A stretch of 64,000 bases of DNA from an uncultured Lachnospiraceae bacterium. GTDB taxonomy: Bacteria > Bacillota > Clostridia > Lachnospirales > Lachnospiraceae. The notes beneath the pieces are model-generated. The model was not told where the DNA came from. It made no database searches and worked only from the letters and a program-made list of their open reading frames with translations. The position numbers and the translations under genes are program-made. The stretch is from assembly GCA_946414885.1 (NCBI GenBank), contig CAMKQH010000010.1:62001-126000 (forward strand), in the 5' to 3' direction. Shown here piece by piece: positions 50,733 to 59,406 of the stretch (positions are counted from its first letter, which is position 1; each line of letters opens with the position of its first letter).

Positions 50733-51431
50733 ATGAATATGTTATTTCAAGGAGTTTTTGACGAGACAGCCAGCACGGCATCCCTGCAGGTTGGCGATTT
50801 TATCATCTGTCTGGGAGCAGCGCTTTTGATTGGCTTCTTTTTGGCCCTGGTTTCAACCTATAAGGCAAATCACTCGCAGAGCTTTTTCCTTTCGCTGGCG
50901 ATCCTGCCTGCGGTTGTATGCGTGGTGATCATGATGGTGAATGGCAACGTGGGAACGGGCATCGCGGTTGCGGGAGCCTTTAGCCTCGTGAGATTCCGTT
51001 CAGCACCCGGCAGCGCAAAAGAAATTTGCGCCATCTTCCTGGCGATGGGATCAGGCTTGATCCTGGGAATGGGATACATTGGATATGCCTTTTTGTTTAC
51101 GATCATTATGAGTGTTATTTTCCTCGCTTATGCATGGCTTGGCGTTGGAATGAAAAAGAGTCTGCCGATGGAGAAAACGCTTCACGTGACCATTCCGGAG
51201 AATCTGGATTACGAGACCGTGTTTGAGGAGATCATGGAACAGTATACGACAGAGCACGAACTGACAAATGTTAAGACGACTAACATGGGAAGCCTTTTCA
51301 AGCTTACTTACGGCATCACCTTAAAGGAGATCGGAAAAGAAAAGGAGTTTTTAGACAAGCTTCGCACGCGGAACGGAAATCTGGAAATCTCACTTTCAAA
51401 GCGTGACAAGACGCAGCAGACAGAGTTATAA
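50733..51431 (+). CDS. DUF4956 domain-containing membrane protein
   Basis: ALLIGFFLALVSTYKANHSQSFFLSLAILPAVVCVVIMMVNGNVGTGIAVAGAFSLVRFRSAPGSAKEI; follows a VTC gene. Confidence 0.9.
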   Translation: MNMLFQGVFDETASTASLQVGDFIICLGAALLIGFFLALVSTYKANHSQSFFLSLAILPAVVCVVIMMVNGNVGTGIAVAGAFSLVRFRSAPGSAKEICAIFLAMGSGLILGMGYIGYAFLFTIIMSVIFLAYAWLGVGMKKSLPMEKTLHVTIPENLDYETVFEEIMEQYTTEHELTNVKTTNMGSLFKLTYGITLKEIGKEKEFLDKLRTRNGNLEISLSKRDKTQQTEL

Positions 51432-51510
51432 GCGGACAGCCGTGAACCGCGAGGAAGAAAGATTATGGCTAACAAGCCTTTTACAAGCTGGAAATAAGGA
51501 GGATTTGGAC

Positions 51511-53556
51511 ATGAAGAAAAAAGAGATCTTACGAAAGTTTACAAGGATTATGGCAACGATGATTCTTTCAGGAGCATTGCTTTTAAGCGGATGCAGCAAT
51601 GCGCAGAATAAGTCGGAGGCAAGCGTTTCCGTAAAGCAAGAGGCATTGCAGACAAAATCAGATACCGCTGAAATATCGGTGCAGGGCGGAACAAGCCAGC
51701 AGGTACTTGCTTCAAATTCGGCGGAGGTGACGACGCTGGACGTCAGCGACATGTTTTCAAAGCGCGACGTGAAGACGGATTATGAGGAATCGGAATGCGT
51801 TTTGATCACGCTAAATGGCAATATGGCTTCCTGCGAAAGTGAGGCGGTTTCAGTCGGGGACGGTACCGTCATTATCAAGGCTGAGGGGTATTATCTCCTG
51901 CGCGGCACTTACAATGGTTCCATTCGCGTGGAAGCGCCTGATGACGCAAAGGTGCAGCTGATCTTGGACGGCGTAACGCTGAAGAAATCCGGAACGGCTG
52001 CCATTTACGGCAAGACTGCCGACAAGCTCTTTATCACCATGGCGGAGGGCAGCAAGAACCAGATCACGAACGATGGCGAATTTCAGGCCATTGATGACAA
52101 TAATATTGACGGCGCGATTTTTTCCAAGTGCGATTTAACCCTGAACGGTAACGGAACTCTGACCGTCGGCTCTGAAACGGGAAATGGCATTGCCTCTAAG
52201 GACGACCTGAAGATCACGAGCGGTACCTATGAGATCACGGCTGGAAAGCATGGTATTTCAGGAAAGGACAGCATCTGCATTTTGGATGGTACGTTTACCA
52301 TCACTTCCGTAAAGGATGGCCTGCACTCCGGTAACGATGAGGACGCAGAGAAGGGCTATGTTTATATTGCCGGCGGAAAGATCACCATTTCCGCAGAGGA
52401 CGACGGCATTCACGGTGAGACCAAGCTGGTGATCGCAGACGGAACCATCGATCTGCAAAAGAGTAAGGAGGGTTTGGAGGCAGCGATCGTGGAGATTGCC
52501 GGCGGTGACGTAACCGTCCGCGCAAGTGATGACGGCATAAACGCTTCCGACGGAAGCGGATCTTCCTTCGAGGGAGGTTTCGGCGGAGGATTTGGCGGCG
52601 GATTCGGTGACAGGTCAGGATCGAAAGACGGAACGAGATCGAAAGACGGAACCAAGTCTAAGGGCGGAAACGAATCCAAGGATGCAAGTAAGACGACTTC
52701 CGACGTTTACGTGCTGATCTCGGGCGGCAGGATCACCATAGATGCCCAGGGAGACGGCATTGATGCCAACGGAAGCCTGTACGTAAAGGGCGGCGAGACT
52801 TACGTGGCCGGTCCGGAAAATGCCATGAATGGTGCCATTGATTACGATGGCGTTGGAGAGATCACGGGCGGAAGCGTGATCGCCATCGGCTCTTCCGGCA
52901 TGGCCATGAATTTCTCGAAGAGCACCCAGGGCAGTGCGATCCTAAAGGCGGATTCCACCCATAATGCCGGTGAAACCGTACAGTTACAGGACAGTGACGG
53001 CAACGTGATCCTGGAATTTACTTCCACCAGAAAATATGCTTCCGTTGTTGTCAGCAGCCCCCTCATGGAGCAGGGAAAGACTTATACGCTGACCATGGGC
53101 AGTGAGACAAAGACCTTTACCCTGGACGAATTGCTTTACGGTCAATCCTTTGGATTTGGCGGTCCTGGAGGTTTCGGCGGTCCAAATGGCGATAATCGCG
53201 GTAACTTTGGCGGTCCCGGCAGAGGCGGAAAGGATGACCAGGGCGACGGATCAAAGGAAAAACCTGGCTTCCCGGAGGGCTTTGACGGAAACTTCGAGGG
53301 AATGCCAGAAATGCCGGAGGGCTTTGACGGAAACTTCGAGGGAATGCCAGAAATGCCGGAGGGCTTCAACGGAAACTTCGAGAATATACCGAACTTCCCG
53401 AATAACTTTGATGGTAACTTCGATAATATGCCGAACTTCCCGAAAGACTTCGACGGTAACTTCGATAATATGCCGTATTTCCCGGGAGACTTTGACGGAA
53501 ACTTTGATAATATGCCGAACTTCCCGAATGGCTCCAACGGAAAACCCAACACTTGA
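51511..53556 (+). CDS. Lipoprotein with Cthe_2159-like carbohydrate-binding beta-helix domain and C-terminal tandem repeats
   Basis: Lipobox ILSGALLLSGC; YYLLRGTYNGSIRVEAPDDAKVQLILDGVTLKKSGTAAIYGKTADKLFITMAEGSKNQITN; start at 51511 (MKKKEILRKF). Confidence 0.85.
   Translation: MKKKEILRKFTRIMATMILSGALLLSGCSNAQNKSEASVSVKQEALQTKSDTAEISVQGGTSQQVLASNSAEVTTLDVSDMFSKRDVKTDYEESECVLITLNGNMASCESEAVSVGDGTVIIKAEGYYLLRGTYNGSIRVEAPDDAKVQLILDGVTLKKSGTAAIYGKTADKLFITMAEGSKNQITNDGEFQAIDDNNIDGAIFSKCDLTLNGNGTLTVGSETGNGIASKDDLKITSGTYEITAGKHGISGKDSICILDGTFTITSVKDGLHSGNDEDAEKGYVYIAGGKITISAEDDGIHGETKLVIADGTIDLQKSKEGLEAAIVEIAGGDVTVRASDDGINASDGSGSSFEGGFGGGFGGGFGDRSGSKDGTRSKDGTKSKGGNESKDASKTTSDVYVLISGGRITIDAQGDGIDANGSLYVKGGETYVAGPENAMNGAIDYDGVGEITGGSVIAIGSSGMAMNFSKSTQGSAILKADSTHNAGETVQLQDSDGNVILEFTSTRKYASVVVSSPLMEQGKTYTLTMGSETKTFTLDELLYGQSFGFGGPGGFGGPNGDNRGNFGGPGRGGKDDQGDGSKEKPGFPEGFDGNFEGMPEMPEGFDGNFEGMPEMPEGFNGNFENIPNFPNNFDGNFDNMPNFPKDFDGNFDNMPYFPGDFDGNFDNMPNFPNGSNGKPNT
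53275..53526 (+). repeat. 42-bp (14-aa) tandem repeat, 6 units, at the 3' end of the lipoprotein gene
   Basis: EGFDGNFEGMPEMP x2, EGFNGNFENIPNFP, NNFDGNFDNMPNFP, KDFDGNFDNMPYFP, GDFDGNFDNMPNFP; units start at 53275, 53317, 53359, 53401, 53443, 53485. Confidence 0.95.
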
Positions 53557-53581
53557 TTTTGTTTTGGTTTTGTGGTATAAT
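53553..53581 (+). promoter_or_regulatory. SigA-type promoter for the peptide/radical SAM operon
   Basis: TTGATT (53553-53558), 17-nt spacer, TATAAT (53576-53581); about 25 nt before the start codon at 53607, which has RBS aaaggaggg. Confidence 0.75.
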
Positions 53582-53606
53582 GCTACTTACCAAAGGAGGG
53601 CGCATT

Positions 53607-53834
53607 ATGAAAATGAAAAAAGGCATGAAAAAAGCGATTATCGCTGGGGCCGTTTTCACAGCTGCGTTGAACATGAATGCCTGCGCATATGGTAGTCCGC
53701 CCGATCACTATACCCGTGATATGAGCGGAAAAACGGTGGCAGTTTTTGATGCAGAGAAGCAGGAAGCCACGGAGATCAATGCAGCGTTTGACGTGGAAGT
53801 GTTTGACGATAGTTTGGAAGAGAACGACCTATGA
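53607..53834 (+). CDS. Small lipoprotein-like peptide, candidate radical SAM substrate (75 aa)
   Basis: MKMKKGMKKAIIAGAVFTAALNMNACAYGSPPDHYTRDMSGKTVAVFDAEKQEATEINAAFDVEVFDDSLEENDL; signal-like segment ending in a Cys; stop overlaps the next start (ATGA). Confidence 0.78.
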   Translation: MKMKKGMKKAIIAGAVFTAALNMNACAYGSPPDHYTRDMSGKTVAVFDAEKQEATEINAAFDVEVFDDSLEENDL

Positions 53835-54937
53835 GTCATTCTGAAGAACTTAGAATGAATCAGAAGATGGCGGAGTTAGAGATCCTCGCGCAGTATCACA
53901 AAGCATTGCGCAAGGATCCCCAACTGCGCTTTTTATTTTTGGAATTAACCTTAAAATGCAATGAAAACTGTATTCACTGTGGCAGCAGGTGCGGAGAAGT
54001 AGCGTCCGAGGAATTACCGGTTCAAGTTTATTATTCCGTGCTGGAAAAGATTGCAAAAGATTTCGCGGGAAAGTTGCCCGCGCTGATCATTACCGGCGGT
54101 GAACCCCTGCTGCGCAAAGAATTCTTTGAAATCGTGAATTATGCGAAAAAATTAGGTTTTGCCTGGGGCATGACCAGTAACGGCACGCTAATTACAAAGG
54201 ACGTGGCAAGAAAATTAAAGGAAGCCGGCATGACGACCATATCCGTCAGCCTTGACGGAACGCAGGAGTATCATGATCAGTTCCGGCGCACGCCCAATGC
54301 ATTTATGCGCGCGGTGGAAGGCATAAGGAATCTCTTGGAACAGAATTTTGAAGAGGTTCAGGTGACGACGGTGGTAACGACCAAGAATCTTCCCTGTCTG
54401 GAGGAGTTGTTTAAATTTCTCGTAGACTTGAACGTGGATTCCTGGAGGATTTTGGGCATGGAACCCATCGGGCGGGCTTTGGATTACCCGGAGTATGCGC
54501 TTTCGATGGAACAGCAGCTGCAAATGCTGGACTATATCAAAGAGAAACGGGAAGCAGGCTATGAGGTGACCTACAGCTGTTCGCATTACTTAGGCCTTGC
54601 TTATGAAAAAGAGGTCAGGGAGTGGTATTATTTATGCAACGCGGGCGTATACGCGGCCAGCATAATGGCAAACGGCGACATTGGTGCCTGTCTGGACATT
54701 GAGCGCAGGCCGGAGACCATCCAAGGCAATGTGCTCAAGGATGATTTTACGGACGTGTGGAAAAACAGATTTCAGATTTTCCGCACGCCCCTTTCTCAAA
54801 AATGCAAGGAATGCCAGGCATGTCCCAATGAGAAATATTGCGAAGGCGGACCCTATCACAGTTGGGATTATGATCTTAATCGCCCCAGAATATGCATGAT
54901 ACCTGACAGTCCATACCATAAAAAAGGAGCTTTATAA
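53831..54937 (+). CDS. Radical SAM/SPASM domain protein (peptide maturase-like)
   Basis: LELTLKCNENCIHCGSRCG (CxxxCxxC); SLDGTQEYHDQFRRTPNAFMRAVEGIRNL; SPASM-like LCNAGVYAASIMANGDIGACLDIERRPETIQGNV..KCKECQACPNEKYCEGG. Confidence 0.92.
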   Translation: MSHSEELRMNQKMAELEILAQYHKALRKDPQLRFLFLELTLKCNENCIHCGSRCGEVASEELPVQVYYSVLEKIAKDFAGKLPALIITGGEPLLRKEFFEIVNYAKKLGFAWGMTSNGTLITKDVARKLKEAGMTTISVSLDGTQEYHDQFRRTPNAFMRAVEGIRNLLEQNFEEVQVTTVVTTKNLPCLEELFKFLVDLNVDSWRILGMEPIGRALDYPEYALSMEQQLQMLDYIKEKREAGYEVTYSCSHYLGLAYEKEVREWYYLCNAGVYAASIMANGDIGACLDIERRPETIQGNVLKDDFTDVWKNRFQIFRTPLSQKCKECQACPNEKYCEGGPYHSWDYDLNRPRICMIPDSPYHKKGAL

Positions 54938-54945
54938 GACGCACC

Positions 54946-54980
54946 GGGCTTTCCTAGGTAAAGGGAAAGCCCTTTACTTT
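54946..54980 (+). terminator. Terminator downstream of the radical SAM gene
   Basis: gggctttcc (54946-54954) / ggaaagccc (54964-54972), followed by tttactttt. Confidence 0.7.
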
Positions 54981-55026
54981 TGCCCATTCTTTCGATATAC
55001 TTGTGTATAGATTTGGAGGGAAAATT

Positions 55027-56385
55027 ATGGCAGAGAAAGATCCGAACGCGCAAAGTGATTTTATGATAGAGAAGATCAAAGAGCGGCCCATCAATAAGGG
55101 AAAATTGGTGCGGAGAATGCTCTTTACGGCGGCCATGGCAGTGCTGTTTGGCTTGGTGGCATGCGTGATCTTTTTGTCTCTGGAACCGATTCTCAGTCGC
55201 TGGATGAATCCGGAAAAAGAGCTTCCGAAAATCTATTTTCCGGAGGAGACGGAGGAGATGTCCCCCGAGGAAATGCTCATTGAGAGTCCCCAAGAGACGG
55301 TTGCGCCTACGAATCCGCCGGTAGTAAGAGGACCTGAAGAAATGGATCCTTACGCTCCGGAGCTTACGGAGGAGCAGATCCGTGACATTCTGTCGCAGAT
55401 CCAATTGGATCAGATCAATTACAGACAGATGTATAATGCCATGTCGGAATACGCCAGACAGATGCAAAAATCCATGGTAACCCTGACGGGCATCACGTCC
55501 CGGGTGGACTGGTTTGATAACGTCAATGAGATGAAAAACCGTGCATCCGGCATCATCATTGTCAACAACACCAAGGAACTGATGATCCTGACGGACTATT
55601 CCGCATTGGAGAATGCGCAGCGCCTGAACGTTGAGTTTTGTAACGGAGCCGTTACGACGGCTGAGTTTAAGAGAAAGGATCCCAGCACGGGGCTTGCCGT
55701 TGTGTCAGTACCCGTTGAAGCACTTCCCGAGGAGTTCTTGAAGGAGACCATTGCCGTTGCGAAGATTGGATCCTCGAACTACAGGGACATGGTTGGCATG
55801 CCCATCATAGCCCTCGGAAGCCCGATGGGAAGCGTGAATTCCGCAGGCTTTGGCATCATCACTTCCACGTCCGGACAGGCCTCTGACGAGGACATGAACT
55901 ATAAGCTTTTGCAGACGGACATCGTGGGAAGTCCCAACGCGGACGGCGCGCTGTTCGATTTATATGGGCAGTTTATTGGATTCATTACGCAGCGTTATAA
56001 TGCAAGAGGCATGGAAAACATTATCACTGCATATGGTATTTCAGATCTGAAAAAGCGGATGGAAAAGCTTTCCAACAATCAGCCCTTTGCTTATTTTGGC
56101 ATTTACGGAACCTCCGTTGCCCTGAACGTTCACGAGGAGTTAAAGGTTCCCTACGGTGCTTACGTAAAGGACGTGGCTTTGGATTCTCCCGCCATGCGTG
56201 CGGGGATCCAAAAGGGTGACCTGATCATCCAGATCGATGACCGCGACGTGAACAATTTCCCTGACTACATAACCATCTTGAACAACAAAACGCCGGATAC
56301 GACGATTCGCGTAAAGATTCTTCGCCAGACGCTGAACGGATATAAGGAAATGCAGATGGACGTTCAGCTTGGAGAGTTGAAATAA
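55027..56385 (+). CDS. HtrA/DegP-like membrane-anchored protein with PDZ domain, predicted catalytically inactive
   Basis: One N-terminal TM; trypsin-like core (ASGIIIVNNTKELMILTDYSAL..DPSTGLAVVSVP..LQTDIVGSPNADGALFDLYGQFIGFI) and PDZ (GAYVKDVALDSPAMRAGIQKGDLIIQIDDRDVNN). Confidence 0.85.
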   Translation: MAEKDPNAQSDFMIEKIKERPINKGKLVRRMLFTAAMAVLFGLVACVIFLSLEPILSRWMNPEKELPKIYFPEETEEMSPEEMLIESPQETVAPTNPPVVRGPEEMDPYAPELTEEQIRDILSQIQLDQINYRQMYNAMSEYARQMQKSMVTLTGITSRVDWFDNVNEMKNRASGIIIVNNTKELMILTDYSALENAQRLNVEFCNGAVTTAEFKRKDPSTGLAVVSVPVEALPEEFLKETIAVAKIGSSNYRDMVGMPIIALGSPMGSVNSAGFGIITSTSGQASDEDMNYKLLQTDIVGSPNADGALFDLYGQFIGFITQRYNARGMENIITAYGISDLKKRMEKLSNNQPFAYFGIYGTSVALNVHEELKVPYGAYVKDVALDSPAMRAGIQKGDLIIQIDDRDVNNFPDYITILNNKTPDTTIRVKILRQTLNGYKEMQMDVQLGELK

Positions 56386-56412
56386 AGAAATGCATGACGG
56401 AAAGGAACGGAC

Positions 56413-57363
56413 ATGAAATACTTAAATGAATTAAAAGAAGGCGACCGCATCAGTGACGTATATCTTTGCAAGCATAAGCAATCCGCGGTTACCAAAAACG
56501 GAAAAAGCTACGAGAACGTGATCCTTCAGGATAAGACGGGTACCATGGATGCCAAGGTGTGGGATCCCAACAACCCGGGAATCGCCGAGTTTGACGCAAT
56601 GGATTACGTGGAAGTGGTCGGAGAGGTCAACAGCTTTATGGGAGCGCTTCAGGTCAACGTAAAGCGCATCCGCGTTTGCCGCGAGGGAGAATACAATCCC
56701 GCAGACTATCTGCCCGTGAGTGAGAAAAGCATTGACGGCATGTTCCAAGAATTGTTGGGACTGATTGGCAGCATTCAAAACAGCTACTTAAAACAGTTGC
56801 TGGAGAGCTTTTTTGTTCAAGATCAAGAGTTTGCAAAGGCCTTTCGGAATTCTTCCGCGGCAAAGGCCGTGCATCATGGCTTTGTCGGAGGTCTTTTGGA
56901 GCATACGTTAAGCGTAACTAAGCTTTGCGATTATTACTGCACGGCCTATCCCATGCTAAAAAGAGACTTACTTTTGACGGCGGCCATGTGCCATGACATT
57001 GGAAAGGTCAAGGAGCTCTCTGCTTTCCCAACCAATGACTATACGGATGACGGACAGTTCCTTGGACATATCGTCATGGGCTCGCAGATGGTGGCAGAAA
57101 GGGCGGCACAGATCCCAAATTTCCCGCATGCATTACTGATTCAGGTACAGCACTGCATTTTGGCGCATCACGGAAAATATGAGTATGGTTCCCCGAAGCT
57201 TCCCGCTCTGATGGAGGCCGTTGCACTGAATTATGCGGATGATACCGATGCTAAGATGGAAACCTTTAAAGAGATCCTAAATAGCAGTGCCGGCAATCTG
57301 GAGTGGCTTGGTTATAACCGCCTGTTTGAATCCAATCTGAAGGCGACGAGGATTGATTTCTAA
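56413..57363 (+). CDS. yhaM: OB-fold + HD-domain 3'-5' exoribonuclease (YhaM-like)
   Basis: LNELKEGDRISDVYLCKHKQSAVTKNGKSYENVILQDKTGTMDAKVWDPN; HHGFVGGLLEHTLSVTKLCDYYC; AAMCHDIGKVKEL. Confidence 0.9.
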   Translation: MKYLNELKEGDRISDVYLCKHKQSAVTKNGKSYENVILQDKTGTMDAKVWDPNNPGIAEFDAMDYVEVVGEVNSFMGALQVNVKRIRVCREGEYNPADYLPVSEKSIDGMFQELLGLIGSIQNSYLKQLLESFFVQDQEFAKAFRNSSAAKAVHHGFVGGLLEHTLSVTKLCDYYCTAYPMLKRDLLLTAAMCHDIGKVKELSAFPTNDYTDDGQFLGHIVMGSQMVAERAAQIPNFPHALLIQVQHCILAHHGKYEYGSPKLPALMEAVALNYADDTDAKMETFKEILNSSAGNLEWLGYNRLFESNLKATRIDF

Positions 57364-57572
57364 GAGAAAACCTTGTCATACCAGAATCCATGCAAAAGTA
57401 AGGGACGTCGAAGGGATTTTGCAGGCGGACGTCCATTTTCCATTGGGCGAAGACCATTATATAGATCTTCAATACAGGCCAAGGACGATTTTCATATCTA
57501 TGTAGAGTGTCGGAAGGAATGATTACCTCTTCAAGAGTACAGGCGTCTATGTAGGAGGCAAATAGAGAAAGC

Positions 57573-59357
57573 ATGAAAGAATATCAGAAAAATGACATGG
57601 TCACGGTGACCATAGAAGATATCGGAACGGAAGGCGAAGGCATCGGGAAGGTGGATGGATTCACGTTATTTATCAAGGATGCCGTGCCGGGCGACGTTGT
57701 GACCGCGAAGATCATGAAAAGTAAAAAGAATTATGCTTATGCCAGATTGGAGAAGGTGGAAACGCCCTCTCCTTTTCGCGCTTTGCCGCCCTGTAAATTC
57801 TACAGGCAGTGCGGCGGCTGCCAGCTTCAGGCCATCAGCTACGGGTGGCAGCTGGAATTTAAGCAAAAGAAAATTCGAAATAATCTTTTGCGCATCGGAG
57901 GTTTTTCGCCGGAATTTGTGGACGAGAAAATGGAGCCCATCATTGGCATGGAGGAGCCCCTGCACTATCGGAATAAGGCACAATACCCCGTGGGCACGGA
58001 CCGGAATGGAAATCTGATTACTGGCTTTTACGCAGGTCGCACCCATGATATCATTGCAAATACCAATTGCCTTTTGGGAGCACCGGAGAACCAGGAGATT
58101 CTGGAACGAATCCTTAGTTACATGCGGGAAAACAAGGTCAGCGCCTATGATGAGACAACGGGGAAGGGTCTGGTGCGCCACGTATTGATCCGCAAAGGAT
58201 TTACCAGCGGGCAACTCATGGTCTGCATCGTGATCAACCGTAAGCCCGAAGGAGAGGGGAAGATAACTGAAAAAGGAACCGTCTTTGGGAAATTGCAGGA
58301 AAACCTCATCAATGCTTTGACAGAAATCCCCGGGATGACAAGCATTTCCGTGAATTTCAATGCCGAAAACACCAATGTCATCCTAGGCAGGGAAGTGCGC
58401 ACCATCTGGGGTGATCCCACCATCCTTGACGTGATCCACGTGAGGGACATGCAATCCGAAGGCTATCCCTTTACGGGGGATTCCCTGACCTTCAAGATTT
58501 CGCCGCTGTCGTTCTATCAGGTAAATCCGGTGCAGACGGAGAAATTATACTCTTTGGCGCTGGAATATGCCGGTCTTACCGGACAGGAGACAGTATGGGA
58601 CCTGTACTGTGGCATTGGCACGATCTCCCTCTTCCTCGCTCGCAAGGCAAAGCAGGTTTATGGCGTGGAAATCGTAGAGCAGGCCATTTTGGATGCCCGG
58701 GAAAACGCAGAAAGGAATGGCATCACGAATGCAAAGTTCTTTGTGGGCAAGGCGGAGGAAGTGCTGCCGGCATATTATGAAGGCCAATTGCCTGCGGAAG
58801 GATCGAATGCTGACAGTGCTGGGAATACTCTTTCCATGCTTCATCCCGACGTCATCGTGGTCGATCCGCCCCGCAAGGGCTGCGACGAAGCCTGCCTCTC
58901 CACCATGTTGAAGATGCAGCCTCCCCGCATCGTTTACGTCAGCTGTGACAGCGCCACTCTTGCGCGGGACCTGAAAGTCCTTTGCGACGGCGGCTATGAG
59001 ATCCAAAAGATCCGCGGCGTCGACCAGTTTGCGCAAACCGTGCATGTGGAGACGGTTGTTCTTCTGTCCCAACAAAAACCGGATGATCATATCGAGATAG
59101 AGATAAATCTGGATGAGATTGATGCTACAAGCACTGAAACTAAGGCTACGTATAAGGAGATCCAGGATTGGGTTCAGGAGAAGTATGGATTTCATGTGAC
59201 GAATCTGAATATTGCTCAGGTTAAGCAGAAGCATGGGACCATTGAACGGGAAAACTATAATAAGGCGAAATCTGCGGATAGTAAGCAACCTGGATGTCCC
59301 GAAGAGAAGGTTAAGGCGATTGAGGATGCCATGAGACATTTTCAGATGATTCCATAG
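57573..59357 (+). CDS. rlmD: 23S rRNA (uracil-5)-methyltransferase, RlmD/RumA family, with C-terminal extension
   Basis: TRAM-like N-terminus; CKFYRQCGGCQLQAISYGWQLEFKQ (Fe-S cysteines); VWDLYCGIGTISLFLARKAKQVYGVEIV; DPPRKGCDEACL. Confidence 0.93.
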   Translation: MKEYQKNDMVTVTIEDIGTEGEGIGKVDGFTLFIKDAVPGDVVTAKIMKSKKNYAYARLEKVETPSPFRALPPCKFYRQCGGCQLQAISYGWQLEFKQKKIRNNLLRIGGFSPEFVDEKMEPIIGMEEPLHYRNKAQYPVGTDRNGNLITGFYAGRTHDIIANTNCLLGAPENQEILERILSYMRENKVSAYDETTGKGLVRHVLIRKGFTSGQLMVCIVINRKPEGEGKITEKGTVFGKLQENLINALTEIPGMTSISVNFNAENTNVILGREVRTIWGDPTILDVIHVRDMQSEGYPFTGDSLTFKISPLSFYQVNPVQTEKLYSLALEYAGLTGQETVWDLYCGIGTISLFLARKAKQVYGVEIVEQAILDARENAERNGITNAKFFVGKAEEVLPAYYEGQLPAEGSNADSAGNTLSMLHPDVIVVDPPRKGCDEACLSTMLKMQPPRIVYVSCDSATLARDLKVLCDGGYEIQKIRGVDQFAQTVHVETVVLLSQQKPDDHIEIEINLDEIDATSTETKATYKEIQDWVQEKYGFHVTNLNIAQVKQKHGTIERENYNKAKSADSKQPGCPEEKVKAIEDAMRHFQMIP

Positions 59358-59406
59358 GGTTCTGGGATTTGAGGAAGCTCGGGAGCGAGAGGAGTGAATA
59401 CTACAG

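Noticed and set aside
53142-53552. 136-aa minus-strand Pro/Ser-rich repetitive ORF (and 53102..53695 plus, 197 aa)
   Set aside because: Both are alternate-frame readings of the 42-bp tandem repeats, which stay open in several frames because of the periodicity.
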